From NCBI RefSeq assembly GCF_009884975.1, contig NZ_CP041970.1, positions 3,162,001 through 3,226,000 of the forward strand: DNA of 64,000 bases, written 5' to 3'. Each line of letters opens with the position of its first letter. Position 1 is the first letter of the stretch. Source of the DNA: Acinetobacter dispersus (GTDB taxonomy: Bacteria > Pseudomonadota > Gammaproteobacteria > Pseudomonadales > Moraxellaceae). Below are positions 26,649-35,883 of this stretch, piece by piece. A program made the translations under genes and the position numbers. The notes beneath the pieces are model-generated. The model had not been told where the DNA came from, made no database searches, and saw only the letters and a list, made by a program, of their open reading frames with translations.

Positions 26649-27122
26649 TTAAAGTCGAATCCAGGTCATATTACGGAAACTATTATTGCTTGGGTTTTTG
26701 GCATTGATACTCAGCATTTTGCCTGTTTTGCTTAAACGTGCACTCAGGTTGTATTTATGGCCATCATAAGGATTGAGCCAAACGCCTTGTCCAAATTCCT
26801 CATTTTGATTCAACATCTTTAGACCGGTTAGGACTTCCATGCCGATAATCTGCTGATTTTTTAAAGCACCCGTACATGCTGTACATAAGGTTGGCGCAGC
26901 CTCCTTGGCAGAAGGATACATTTTGACAATCACCGCACTGTATTGCTCGATTGCAGAATGTTTGCGAATCACGATATCAGACAGGTACGACCCCGTACGC
27001 TCATCCACGACTTTCCAAGTACCAATCAGTGGATCTGTCGGAGCAGCGTGAATCGCCAAAGGCGTATTGAGCCCAAGTAATAGAACACAAGTGCGAAGAA
27101 AAGAAGTATTTAGCATGAGCAT
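26649..27122 (-). CDS. Exported DUF2147 protein
   Basis: 157 residues with a signal peptide (about 1-27, ending AIHAAPT). The DUF2147 signature follows: PLIGTWKVVDERTGSYLSDIVI, two cysteines in LCTACTGALKNQ, and GVWLNPYDGHKYNLSARLS near the end. The family is periplasmic and of unknown function. It lies between the PACE terminator and phoR and seems monocistronic. Confidence 0.85.
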   Translation of the reverse strand: MLMLNTSFLRTCVLLLGLNTPLAIHAAPTDPLIGTWKVVDERTGSYLSDIVIRKHSAIEQYSAVIVKMYPSAKEAAPTLCTACTGALKNQQIIGMEVLTGLKMLNQNEEFGQGVWLNPYDGHKYNLSARLSKTGKMLSINAKNPSNNSFRNMTWIRL

Positions 27123-27198
27123 GGCATCAAAAAATAGAAATAATGAAATGAAACAACAATTTATTATATTGTTTTAGTGGAATGATCACATCATATTT

Positions 27199-27220
27199 AA
27201 GGGAACTTGGCAGTTCCCTT
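27199..27220 (-). terminator. Hairpin downstream of phoR, possible terminator
   Basis: A perfect 9-bp stem, AAGGGAACT and AGTTCCCTT, around a 4-nt loop, 5 bp beyond the phoR stop. The minus-strand 3' side has only a short TT followed by AAATATG, so it may be a weak terminator or a transcript-end stabiliser. Confidence 0.45.
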
Positions 27221-27225
27221 CAGGT

Positions 27226-28584
27226 TTAAATCATGCGATATAAGCGTTCTTTCGGGAACACTGCGGTAAAGGTCGAGCCTTCATTTTCTTTAGAGGTAAT
27301 TTCCAAATGCGCTCCGTGTTGCATTAACACGTGTTTCACAATTGCCAATCCAAGTCCAGTTCCACCTGTTTGACGGCTACGTGCGCTATCGACACGGTAG
27401 AAACGTTCTGTTAGACGCGGCAAATGTTTTGGGTTAATCCCGATCCCATTATCCTGTACGGTGAAGTACGCATGATCACCATCTTCATGCCAGCCAATGG
27501 TGATAATACCGCCAGCAGGGGTGTATTTAATCGCATTGGTGATTAAGTTGCTGAATGCACTGGCAATTTCGATATCGGAACCGATCAGGTCGCAATGGCT
27601 ATCAATATCCAGATTCAAGGTATGACCATAATCGAGATTGTAGGCGCGAGCATCATCAAAGATTTGATTCATCAGATTGGCCATATCAATAATCTGATTT
27701 TTCGCGACTTTTTTATTATTTTCTAAATTAGATAGCAACAATAAATCATTAACCAAAGCATTCATACGCTTGGTTTGCGACTGCATTTGCGTGAAAGCAC
27801 GTTTCCAGCGCGGGGTAATGTCATCTTGATCAATAAAGGTTTCGATATAACCACTGAGTACGGTAAGCGGTGTACGTAATTCATGTGAAATATTATCAAC
27901 AAAGTCTTTACGCATTTGCTCGAGGTTGTGTACTCGCGTGGTGTCATAAGCGACCAATAGACGACTTTCGCCGCCGAAGCGGGTCAGTTTGACTTGCACA
28001 TAACGTTCTTCATCCATCTGTGCTTGCAGGCGGATACCATCAGGAGATTGATCACTGTGGTTAAAATATTCAATAAAACTGGGTTGGCGCAAAATCGACA
28101 ATAAATTGCGACCACGATCCAAGGGGCTGATCCCTAACAGCTTTTCAGCAGCAGGGTTCCACCATTCGATTTGATGTTGATCATCAATTAAGACTACGGC
28201 TTCGGCCAATGCCACCAAAGAGGATTGCGCGCGATCAATTAAACCCACCATTTCGGCTTGAACAATCCGTTCTTGGCGTTGTGCACGGTAGACATTGAAC
28301 AGTAATGCACCCCAGATCCCATTCAGATTTGGGGGGACATCATAAGGGCGATTGGAAATCCATTCATTGACCAGATAAAGCGAGCGGAGCTGTAGCATGA
28401 AAAACAGCACAAAGGCGACAAAAATACAGCTCCAGAAGTATCCCACCCCGAATCCGACTAAGCTCGCAATCAATAAGAAAAAAAGTAACAGTCTTAAATC
28501 TTGCTTTGCAAAGGTCCACAAACTGCTGTAGCGAAAACGTTGGTGTTCACGTGCCAGTTCAGGGACGGGATAAGGTTCATACAT
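27226..28584 (-). CDS. phoR: Phosphate regulon sensor histidine kinase PhoR
   Basis: A 452-residue membrane-bound kinase. Hydrophobic segments at about residues 30-67 are followed by a PAS domain (SLVALAEAVVLIDDQHQIEWWNPAAEKLLG, about 118-170), the dimerisation/phosphoacceptor motif NISHELRTPL with His234, and an ATPase domain with N-box NLITNAIKYTPAGG and G-boxes DNGIGI and GGTGLGLAIVKH. This order matches PhoR. It is 9 bp downstream of phoB in one operon, and the kinase controls PhoB according to phosphate supply. Confidence 0.95.
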   Translation of the reverse strand: MYEPYPVPELAREHQRFRYSSLWTFAKQDLRLLLFFLLIASLVGFGVGYFWSCIFVAFVLFFMLQLRSLYLVNEWISNRPYDVPPNLNGIWGALLFNVYRAQRQERIVQAEMVGLIDRAQSSLVALAEAVVLIDDQHQIEWWNPAAEKLLGISPLDRGRNLLSILRQPSFIEYFNHSDQSPDGIRLQAQMDEERYVQVKLTRFGGESRLLVAYDTTRVHNLEQMRKDFVDNISHELRTPLTVLSGYIETFIDQDDITPRWKRAFTQMQSQTKRMNALVNDLLLLSNLENNKKVAKNQIIDMANLMNQIFDDARAYNLDYGHTLNLDIDSHCDLIGSDIEIASAFSNLITNAIKYTPAGGIITIGWHEDGDHAYFTVQDNGIGINPKHLPRLTERFYRVDSARSRQTGGTGLGLAIVKHVLMQHGAHLEITSKENEGSTFTAVFPKERLYRMI

Positions 28585-28593
28585 AAAGGATTT

Positions 28594-29304
28594 TTAACCT
28601 ACTGCTAAATCTGCTCGTGTCGAGAAGCGATAACCTGTGCCACGAACGGTTTGTACAAAACGGTCGACACCAAAAGGCTCTAACACTTTGCGTAAACGAC
28701 GAATATGCACATCAATGGTACGGTCTTCGATATAGACATTGCCACCCCAGACTTGATCTAGGAGTTGAGCACGCGTATAGGCGCGCTCGGGATGGGTCAT
28801 AAAGAAGGCCAATAAACGATATTCAGTTGGACCCATCTCTAAAATACTGTTGCCGAAACTCACGCGCTGGCTGACAGGATCAAGTAATAAGCCATTGGCA
28901 TCAATCACTTTCTCACCGCTCAATGCATTGGCACGACGTAATACCGCTTTGATACGCGACACCAGTTCACGGGTTGAAAATGGCTTGGTCATATAATCGT
29001 CTGCACCCGCATCAAGACCTTGTACTTTATGGTCTTCTTCGCCACGTGCAGTCAGCATGATTACAGGAATCTCGGCCAAGTTTTCATCGCGTTTGAGGCG
29101 GCGGCATAAATCTACACCACTCACACCACCCGGTAGCATCCAATCCAGCAAAATAAGCGCAGGACGCTGATCAACGATAATCTGATGCGCTTGTTTGGCA
29201 TCCTCTGCTTGTAAACATTGGAAGCCTGCCATATCTAAAGAGGTATGGATCATTTCGCGGATCGGTAGCTCATCATCGACAATTAAAATATAGTCATCTT
29301 TCAC
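28594..29304 (-). CDS. phoB: Phosphate regulon response regulator PhoB
   Basis: 236 residues. The receiver domain has the acidic pair DD10-11, phosphoacceptor Asp54 (ILLDWMLPG), and Lys in TKPFS. The OmpR-type winged-helix domain ends with [40 protein letters not shown]. The latter wording is characteristic of PhoB. It binds Pho boxes to activate phosphate uptake genes. A candidate Pho box lies about 150 bp upstream of its own start (29451-29468), consistent with autoregulation. Confidence 0.96.
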   Translation of the reverse strand: MKDDYILIVDDELPIREMIHTSLDMAGFQCLQAEDAKQAHQIIVDQRPALILLDWMLPGGVSGVDLCRRLKRDENLAEIPVIMLTARGEEDHKVQGLDAGADDYMTKPFSTRELVSRIKAVLRRANALSGEKVIDANGLLLDPVSQRVSFGNSILEMGPTEYRLLAFFMTHPERAYTRAQLLDQVWGGNVYIEDRTIDVHIRRLRKVLEPFGVDRFVQTVRGTGYRFSTRADLAVG

Positions 29305-29450
29305 AGCGCAATACCCTTAAAATCTGTAACGGTTTAACCGTTTTGTTGTTATGACAGGCTTATTACAAAGATTAATTATGACAATATCATTGCAAAAGAA
29401 TTAATAAAGTCGAATTTAGCAATAAATTGTGACAATCGTAGGGCAGCATG

Positions 29451-29468
29451 GTGACGAATTTATGACAA
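29451..29468 (-). promoter_or_regulatory. Candidate Pho box upstream of phoB
   Basis: On the minus strand the sequence is TTGTCATAAATTCGTCAC: two GTCA units spaced 11 bp apart, as in the CTGTCATAAATCTGTCAC consensus. It is about 147 bp from the phoB start. Further TGTCATAA half-sites occur closer, at about 29349 and 29385. Confidence 0.55.
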
Positions 29469-29555
29469 TCTGCTTAGCAATAAAGCAAATAAATTCATTT
29501 GCTTAACTAATGTGTAGTTTAACAGCTTTGCGTGTCACAAAACTGTAAAACGATT

Positions 29556-30233
29556 TTAATTTTTTTGCGAGGTGGTTTCGATAAAAGACAAAAAGACAGC
29601 ACAGCAGGCTGACAAAACATCTTCCAAAGGCTGTTTGAAGCCTTCCGAGACCCAACGAATAATAATATGCGTGACATAACCATTTAAGCCCGTTGCCATG
29701 AGCGAGACTTCTTCAGCACTTTGTGGCGCATTCGGCATGGTGATCATCACAAAGCCTTGAATGATACGATCGAACTGGGTCAAAGTCTCTTGAATGGTGG
29801 CTTGATTATGCAGATCTTGCACCAGCATCGCATCAATATAAATAATTCGTGCCATACGAGGATCATCTTTAATGGCATTCAGTAATGCAGAGAGGCCAGC
29901 ATTCACCATATTCTTCGGTTCTGGCGCAGCCATCAGAACAGCTTGGGTTAAGCCGGTTTGCATTTTTTCAATCATTTTTAAGAACACGGTTTGAAACAGT
30001 TCTTCGCTTTTCTTAAAAGATTCATAAAAATAGCGTTCAGTCAGCTTGGCTTCATTACAGACATCTTTGACGGTAACCGAGAAAAAGCCTTGTGTGCCGT
30101 AGGTTGCAATACCTGCTTCAATCAATTTTTCACGACGTGCTTCTTTGCGCTCGGTTAAAGAAAGACCTTTAAATTGTCGTTCTTTCGCTTCTGTATTCTT
30201 TTTCTTGCTTGTCGCTTGATCTTGAGTTGCCAT
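29556..30233 (-). CDS. TetR/AcrR-family transcriptional regulator
   Basis: 225 residues. A charged N-terminal leader (about 1-30, many Lys/Glu) precedes the TetR helix-turn-helix: RREKLIEAGIATYGTQGFFSVTVKDVCNEAKLTERYFYESFKKSEELF. The rest is a helical ligand domain. It is divergent from an SDR gene. The 300-bp gap holds a 20-bp inverted repeat overlapping a sigma-70 promoter at 30436-30464, the likely operator. Confidence 0.9.
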   Translation of the reverse strand: MATQDQATSKKKNTEAKERQFKGLSLTERKEARREKLIEAGIATYGTQGFFSVTVKDVCNEAKLTERYFYESFKKSEELFQTVFLKMIEKMQTGLTQAVLMAAPEPKNMVNAGLSALLNAIKDDPRMARIIYIDAMLVQDLHNQATIQETLTQFDRIIQGFVMITMPNAPQSAEEVSLMATGLNGYVTHIIIRWVSEGFKQPLEDVLSACCAVFLSFIETTSQKN

Positions 30234-30435
30234 TGAGAAAACCGTTCCCTAAAAAGTCTTTAAATCGTGTGTCTAATATTTGCATTTCAACTATGTTGTG
30301 CTGACTAGCATAACCAAATTTTGAAAATATGCCTTGTCTCTTTTAAACATCATCAGTCATGAAATGTAAATAGGCCTATTATGACATGTAGGATGTTGGT
30401 TATTGCCATTTGTCTTAAAGCTAGAGTGTACTATA

Positions 30436-30464
30436 TTGACAACACGTATTGTCAAAATTATATT
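30436..30464 (+). promoter_or_regulatory. Sigma-70 promoter with overlapping palindromic operator
   Basis: -35 TTGACA (30436-30441), 17-bp spacer, -10 TATATT (30459-30464). The inverted repeat TTGACAACACGTATTGTCAA (30436-30455) covers the -35 and spacer, where a bound TetR-type repressor would block RNA polymerase. It drives the SDR gene 70 bp downstream. Confidence 0.72.
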
Positions 30465-30533
30465 GGTTACAGGTTAAACAGCACATGGTCTGAGCGAATA
30501 TGTGCGTATCATTCGCAGTACAAAGGATAGGCA

Positions 30534-31361
30534 ATGAAAAATTTTAAAAATAAAGTCGCAGCGATCACCGGTGCAGGTTCTGGGATTGGACAACAATTGG
30601 CAGTTTTATTGGCGAAACAAGGCTGTCATTTATCGTTGAGTGATATCAATGAAAAAGGCCTGACGCAAACTGTTGAATTAGTGAAACAGTATCCGGTAAC
30701 AGTGACCACCAAAGTCCTCGATGTTTCAAACCGTGATGCGGTGAAACAGTGGGCGCAAGAGACTGTACAGGATCATGGTTCAGTCAATTTGATCTTTAAT
30801 AACGCAGGCGTAGCACTTGGCTCAACTGTCGAAGGCGCAAGCTATGAAGATTTAGAGTGGATCGTTGGGATTAATTTCTGGGGTGTGGTCTATGGCACCA
30901 AAGAATTCCTGCCATTCATCAAACAAACCAAAGATGGTCATATCATCAATATCTCCAGTATTTTTGGTTTAACCTCGCAACCAACGCAATCGGCGTATAA
31001 CGCAACTAAATTTGCGGTACGCGGTTTTACTGAATCATTACGTCAGGAATTGGATATCGAGAAGGGCGGTGTCAGCTCACTCTGCGTACATCCAGGCGGG
31101 ATTCGTACCAATATCGCCAAAGCAGCGAAAATGAATGACAGTTTGAAGAGCTTGGGCATGGACCCAAACAAATCAATCAAGCAATTTGACAAGTTCCTGC
31201 GCACCCCACCAGAAGAAGCAGCTCGTCAAATTTTAAATGCAGTATTGAAAGATAAACGCCGTTTATTGATTGGTACTGATGCACGTATCGTGGATTCGTT
31301 CCAGCGTTTATTCCCGACGGGTTATCAACGTATTGCAGCGCTTGCAACCAAGATGATGTAA
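30534..31361 (+). CDS. Short-chain dehydrogenase/reductase
   Basis: 275 residues of classical SDR type. The cofactor motif TGAGSGIG is at about 12-19, NNAG (INLIFNNAGVA) at about 88-92, and the active-site Ser-Tyr-Lys includes Tyr155 and Lys159 in SAYNATKFA. The Asp at the end of the second strand (LSDIN) suggests NAD(H) preference. The C-terminal region (RLLIGTDARIVDSFQRLFP) resembles a subgroup often linked to lipid or long-chain substrates. It is probably repressed by the divergent TetR protein. The substrate is unknown. Confidence 0.9.
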   Translation: MKNFKNKVAAITGAGSGIGQQLAVLLAKQGCHLSLSDINEKGLTQTVELVKQYPVTVTTKVLDVSNRDAVKQWAQETVQDHGSVNLIFNNAGVALGSTVEGASYEDLEWIVGINFWGVVYGTKEFLPFIKQTKDGHIINISSIFGLTSQPTQSAYNATKFAVRGFTESLRQELDIEKGGVSSLCVHPGGIRTNIAKAAKMNDSLKSLGMDPNKSIKQFDKFLRTPPEEAARQILNAVLKDKRRLLIGTDARIVDSFQRLFPTGYQRIAALATKMM

Positions 31362-31372
31362 GTCATCAGCAT

Positions 31373-31404
31373 AAAAAAAGCCATTCTCTGTGAATGGCTT
31401 TTTT
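31373..31404 (+). terminator. Rho-independent terminator of the SDR gene
   Basis: AAAAAAAGCCATTC, loop TCTGT, GAATGGCTTTTTT. Confidence 0.9.
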
Positions 31405-31521
31405 ATATCTGTCAGAACAAGCAGATTTTAAACAATCTGAGTTCGGTTGAATTCCTCTCTAACCTATTGAAAATGATTAGCTTGGTGGAATCTTGCCATG
31501 TTCTCACCCAATTTTAGGATC

Positions 31522-31660
31522 AGCCTGCGGCTCGCCCTACTTTTGTTTTGGCAAAAGTAGGCAAAACCATGGTCATCTACAAAACCTGTTCTATTCTTGG
31601 ATTTATTAAAATATATCGCAAAAACATTATTTTGTTTACACCTCGCAGGTTGTAGATGAC
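31522..31660 (+). repeat. Structured intergenic repeat, type A, copy 2
   Basis: Same layout as copy 1. H0 is AGCC-TGC-GGCT (31522-31532). H1 is CCTACTTTTG (31536-31545), 6-nt loop, CAAAAGTAGG (31552-31561). H2 is GTCATCTACAAAACCTG (31572-31588) with CAGGTTGTAGATGAC (31646-31660). Relative to copy 1, each stem differs by a paired change (A-T to G-C in H0, C-G to G-C in H1, C-G to T-A in H2). It lies in the 333-bp gap between the SDR and MATE genes, which holds only the SDR terminator besides. Confidence 0.8.
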
Positions 31661-31694
31661 GTTTCCGAGTACCATATTTAGCCTCGCGCTCAGG

Positions 31695-33062
31695 TTAAAT
31701 AAGGACTTTAATCTTGGTCTTTTTCCAAAAGAATTGATAATAAAAGGCTTGGAACAGACATAGACAAACAAAGGATAGCGCATAGGCAATCCAGATGCCG
31801 GTTAAACCCCACAATGAACTAAACCAATACGCGCATGGCACTTCGATCAGAACAATTGTGAAAATATTGATGAGCATTGGGATATTGACCGCACCACTGG
31901 CACGCATAATCGATGCAAAAATAGCACTGGCACCAAAGAATAGAATCGACCATAACACGATAAATAACAGTTGCTGACCCAGCTCAATTACGCTGTGATC
32001 GGTAATAAACAGTGCCATCAGATATTTTGAGAACAAATAAGCCAAGGCAATCAAACTACCGGTAAATAAGAAATTCATACCTAAAGCGGTACGGGTGACT
32101 TTGGCCAATAAATCAGGCTTACCTGCACCAATCGCTTGTGCAGCAAAAATTGAAGCGGCAATCGAAATCGACAAGGCTGGAAATTGAATATAATTCAGTA
32201 CCTGATTGACTGCGCCATAAGCTGCGGTGGCATGTGCACCATAATGGTTAATCAAGCCAATAATCACCAAACCCGCTAAGGAAGTGGTGACCATTTGAAT
32301 CCCTGTTGGAATACCGAGTTTTAAAATTAATTTACTCAGCTCAGCATCATGGCGAATATGTTGCAGCAATAGCCCATCAATTTTCAGTGGGTGATTTTTA
32401 TAGTTTAGATAAATTGCTAAGAAAATCAGCACCGCGGCATAACCGATAATGGTTGCAATCGCAGGGGCAACAATACCTAAAGCCGGAAAACCAAAATAAC
32501 CTTTCAGTAAAACGGGGGTTACGCCCAAACCAATCAAGCTAGTGAGGCTCAGTGCAATCAGTGGTGTCACACTATCACCGACCCCACGCAAGATCGAGGT
32601 ATAAATTATATAGACGAACAGTAAGGGGCTGCCCACCAACATCCATTGCACATAAGGCAAGGACAGGTGCATCACTTTAGGATCAGTACCCAGCAACTCC
32701 AAAATATGTTTGGCGAAGATCAGACCCAAGATCGCAATAATGCTGCCGCCGATCAAGGTCATAAATACGGTGGAGCCAATCACGGAACGGACTTTTTCCA
32801 GATTCTGCGCACCCCATGCCTGCCCAATCAGCACCGTGGAGCCTGCGGAAATCCCGATCACAAAAGCCAGTAAAAAGAACAGGATGGGGAAGAATACCGA
32901 TACAGCGGCAATTGCATTCACACCCATCATTTGACCGACAAAGATGGTATTAATGGTTCCTGACAGATTTTGTAAAATATTGGTGGCAATCAGCGGCACT
33001 AGAAACACAAAAAAGGTTTTCCAGAGGTTCGGTTGCATGACCAAGGGTTGGCGTGGTGTCAT
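31695..33062 (-). CDS. MATE-family multidrug efflux transporter
   Basis: 455 residues with about 12 hydrophobic helices in two six-helix MatE halves. The first half opens with FLVPLIATNILQNLSGTINTIFVGQMMG, the second with LILKLGIPTGIQMVTTSLAGLVIIGLINHYG, the usual repeated pattern of substrate/cation antiporters. It ends in a short basic tail. The family exports cationic drugs and dyes using sodium or proton gradients; the substrate is unknown here. No dedicated regulator is adjacent. Confidence 0.9.
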   Translation of the reverse strand: MTPRQPLVMQPNLWKTFFVFLVPLIATNILQNLSGTINTIFVGQMMGVNAIAAVSVFFPILFFLLAFVIGISAGSTVLIGQAWGAQNLEKVRSVIGSTVFMTLIGGSIIAILGLIFAKHILELLGTDPKVMHLSLPYVQWMLVGSPLLFVYIIYTSILRGVGDSVTPLIALSLTSLIGLGVTPVLLKGYFGFPALGIVAPAIATIIGYAAVLIFLAIYLNYKNHPLKIDGLLLQHIRHDAELSKLILKLGIPTGIQMVTTSLAGLVIIGLINHYGAHATAAYGAVNQVLNYIQFPALSISIAASIFAAQAIGAGKPDLLAKVTRTALGMNFLFTGSLIALAYLFSKYLMALFITDHSVIELGQQLLFIVLWSILFFGASAIFASIMRASGAVNIPMLINIFTIVLIEVPCAYWFSSLWGLTGIWIAYALSFVCLCLFQAFYYQFFWKKTKIKVLI

Positions 33063-33159
33063 TCAGTTTCCTTCACGCTTCATCCTGAAACGATTGTATT
33101 TTTTTCAACATAACATGATCAATTGTGTTGAAGATGAGGGTTCAGTTTCTTTTTGTTGA

Positions 33160-34314
33160 TCAACATTGTACGAGGATTTCACCTGCGCGTTGCAGTGTTT
33201 GATCGGTTTTGGCAAAGCAAAAACGAATTAAGCGTAATGATGCTGGTGCTTGTTGGTAGAACACCGAAATTGGAATGGCCACAATTTTATGTTGCTCCGC
33301 AAGGAATTGGCACATCTCGATATCATTAAGATCAGGACGAATAGCACTGTAATCCAGATTTTGGAAATAAGTGCCTTGAGATGGGATGAAGTCGAAACGT
33401 GAATTTTGAATTTGGGCATTGAACAGATCACGTTTCGCCTGATAAAAACTTGGCAATTCTTGAATATGCTCAGGGTGTTGTTGCATATAGTTGGCAAGTG
33501 CAATCTGGCACGGGGTGGTGCCACAGAAATTGGCAAATTGATAGATCTGGCGGAACAGGCGCATAAGTTGTGGCGCAGCAACACAATAGCCGGTTTTCCA
33601 GCCTGTGACATGATAGGTTTTGCCGAAAGAACCAATCACGAAACTGCGTTCACGTAATTCTGGGAATTGCAGTGCACTATGGTGTTTGTGCCCATCAAAA
33701 ATCAGATGTTCATAGACTTCATCGGAGAGTACCACGATATTTTTATCTTGAATCAAATCAATCAACTGACGCCAATCCTGTTCTGACCAAATTGCCCCTG
33801 TTGGATTGTGTGGGGTGTTGACAATAATCATGCGAGTGTTGGCATTGATACTGTCTTTGACCTTTTGCCAATTCACCTGAAAACTTGGTGCATCTAAATG
33901 GATATGTACTGATTTTCCACCTGCTAACTGAACCGCAGGGGCATAGCTGTCATAGCTTGGATCGAAAATAATCACTTCATCGCCTGCATGGATACAGGCT
34001 TGAATGGCGCAGAAAATTGCAATAGTTGCACCAGGGGTAATGGTGATTTCAGTGACTGGATCGAGTTGCAGTTGATCGCGTGCTAAGAATTGCGTCGCCA
34101 GTTGTTGTCTTAAGGCTAGTACACCATCACCCGCAGGATATTGGTTATAGCCTGAAAGTGTGGCTTGGCTGAGGGCTTCGAGCAATACTGGTGGCGCAGG
34201 AAAATCGGGGAAACCTTGAGACAGGTTCAGGGCATTGAGTCGTTGTGCGAGTTCAGTCATGACACTAAAAATGGTGATACCTTGGCTTGGGAGTTTTGAC
34301 TGAAGTTGCAACAT
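33160..34314 (-). CDS. Methionine aminotransferase-like class I aminotransferase (YbdL type)
   Basis: 384 residues, PLP-dependent fold type I. The N terminus LPSQGITIFSVMTELAQRLNALNLSQGFPDF matches the YbdL/kynurenine-aminotransferase subgroup. The PLP lysine is Lys232 in GSFGKTYHVTGWKTGY; NTPHNPTGAIW and VLSDEVYEHLIF (with Asp and Tyr contacting PLP) are present. YbdL prefers methionine and other hydrophobic or aromatic amino acids with 2-oxo acids. The substrate assignment is from family resemblance. Confidence 0.88.
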   Translation of the reverse strand: MLQLQSKLPSQGITIFSVMTELAQRLNALNLSQGFPDFPAPPVLLEALSQATLSGYNQYPAGDGVLALRQQLATQFLARDQLQLDPVTEITITPGATIAIFCAIQACIHAGDEVIIFDPSYDSYAPAVQLAGGKSVHIHLDAPSFQVNWQKVKDSINANTRMIIVNTPHNPTGAIWSEQDWRQLIDLIQDKNIVVLSDEVYEHLIFDGHKHHSALQFPELRERSFVIGSFGKTYHVTGWKTGYCVAAPQLMRLFRQIYQFANFCGTTPCQIALANYMQQHPEHIQELPSFYQAKRDLFNAQIQNSRFDFIPSQGTYFQNLDYSAIRPDLNDIEMCQFLAEQHKIVAIPISVFYQQAPASLRLIRFCFAKTDQTLQRAGEILVQC

Positions 34315-34409
34315 CGGATGTCCTTTTTAATATCTAATTTCTTTTTTACGATGACTCTGCATAGCCTCGCATGCTGTGAGAAATTATATGTAATTTGCAT
34401 AGGCATGTT

Positions 34410-34501
34410 TTACTTTTCAAGGATGAAAAGTAACAAAATCCTTTGTAGTGCTGACGGCCCATCCTTGAGGCCGCAGCACTACGGGCGGCATCCATGCCGC
34501 C
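34410..34501 (+). repeat. Structured intergenic repeat, type B, copy 1
   Basis: H1 is TTACTTTTC (34410-34418), 6-nt loop, GAAAAGTAA (34425-34433). H2 is GTAGTGCTG (34445-34453) with CAGCACTAC (34474-34482), extended inside by CGGCC/GGCCG. H3 is GGCGGCAT-CC-ATGCCGCC (34484-34501), followed by TCACGATAGT. A related copy is at 56529-56654. H1 is shared with the type A copies. It lies upstream of the aminotransferase gene in a 244-bp gap. Confidence 0.75.
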
Positions 34502-34558
34502 GTCACGATAGTTGATTCCAACTTAAATTGAGCTAGAGAACTTTACGATTTGATTTAT

Positions 34559-35866
34559 TTACAAAACATTTTCAACAATGGCACGAATCACACCGAGTGC
34601 TAAACCAATAAACGCACCGACAATCACACCGTTGACGCGGATCATATGCAAATCACCGCCAACTTCACTTTCGATTTTGGCAATCATTTCACGCGAATCC
34701 CATTCATGAATACGCTCACTGATATAACGAATGATCTTGTCGCTATATTGCTCACTGAAGTTGGTGGCTAAACCGACCATTTTTTCATTCAGTACCTGAC
34801 GGACTTTTTCATTCTGAATCAGGCTTTCACCGAGCTGCTGTATCGCTGCTTGTAAATTGGTGGCAATGCCTGAATCTTCCTGCATTAAATCAGTTTTGAT
34901 GGCATCACATAAAATCGCCACAGCACCACTGATAAAGTTCAGCACTTGTGGGCTATCGAGCAAGGCATCTTTACCACGATTTAAACGTTGGCTGGCTTCA
35001 CTGTCTGTTTCTGCCAGTTGTAGCATCAGTGAATGCGTGGTCGCTTCAATGTCCTGTCGCCAAGGATGGTCAGGATTGGCTAGCATCGATTCAACTTTTT
35101 CGATTAAGGAATCAATAGTCCTTTGTTGTACATCAATACCGATCCAGCTTGCACCTTTAGCCAGTTTCCAAACGCCTAATTCTTGGAATAATTTACGTGA
35201 CAAATCACGTGCTTCTTCAGGATGAGACACCATCCATTCATGTGCGAGATCTAGTCCACGCTGCAACACATCTTGATGGAAATCATTTTCCAGCACGGCA
35301 CGCAGCATTTCACTGGCCAGTTTATTGACCTTGGTACTTCTGACCCATTGCACACTATTATTTTGCACAAAGTGGGCAATCTGATCTTGGCTGACAAATT
35401 CAAAAATTCTCGGCACAGTGTGCTGGATCATCTGCACCACATGCTGATTGTTCTTAGGATTAGCCAGCCACTGACCTACCGCCAAACTGATATCGGCATT
35501 TTGTAAGCTACGTTCCACAATTTGTGGTGATAAGAAATTTTCCTGTACAAAGCGTCCCATTGATTCGGCAATGCGGGCCTTATTGCGTGGAATAATTTCA
35601 GTGTGATCACGCAACAGTTTGGGCAGTGGCATTCTACCGAAAGGATTGCGGAATAAGACTGTGACCGCATACCAATCGGCTAAGCCACCGACTACACCAG
35701 CTTCTGCACCGAGCATAAAAATATGGATAAGCCATTTATATTCAGGGAGAAAATGTGCCGCGACCATTAAAGCGACCCATGACACCACTGCAATAATCAG
35801 TGCCATGGTGGCGAAGTATTTACTTCTCTGTAAGCTTGGGACGTGGATTTCTTCGACTGAACTCAT
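34559..35866 (-). CDS. DUF445 family membrane protein
   Basis: 435 residues. Two hydrophobic segments near the N terminus (about 17-37 and 45-62) include the signature LGAEAGVVGGLADWYAVTVLFRNPFG, then LPKLLRDHTEIIPRNKARIAESMGRFVQENFL. A long helical middle follows, and a last hydrophobic segment (IRVNGVIVGAFIGLALGVI) lies at the C terminus. This is the YjiN/DUF445 layout; function is unknown. An AAGGA ribosome binding site precedes the start. A lipoprotein gene follows upstream on the same strand by 17 bp. Confidence 0.88.
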   Translation of the reverse strand: MSSVEEIHVPSLQRSKYFATMALIIAVVSWVALMVAAHFLPEYKWLIHIFMLGAEAGVVGGLADWYAVTVLFRNPFGRMPLPKLLRDHTEIIPRNKARIAESMGRFVQENFLSPQIVERSLQNADISLAVGQWLANPKNNQHVVQMIQHTVPRIFEFVSQDQIAHFVQNNSVQWVRSTKVNKLASEMLRAVLENDFHQDVLQRGLDLAHEWMVSHPEEARDLSRKLFQELGVWKLAKGASWIGIDVQQRTIDSLIEKVESMLANPDHPWRQDIEATTHSLMLQLAETDSEASQRLNRGKDALLDSPQVLNFISGAVAILCDAIKTDLMQEDSGIATNLQAAIQQLGESLIQNEKVRQVLNEKMVGLATNFSEQYSDKIIRYISERIHEWDSREMIAKIESEVGGDLHMIRVNGVIVGAFIGLALGVIRAIVENVL

Positions 35867-35883
35867 TGAGCCATCCTTTTAAT

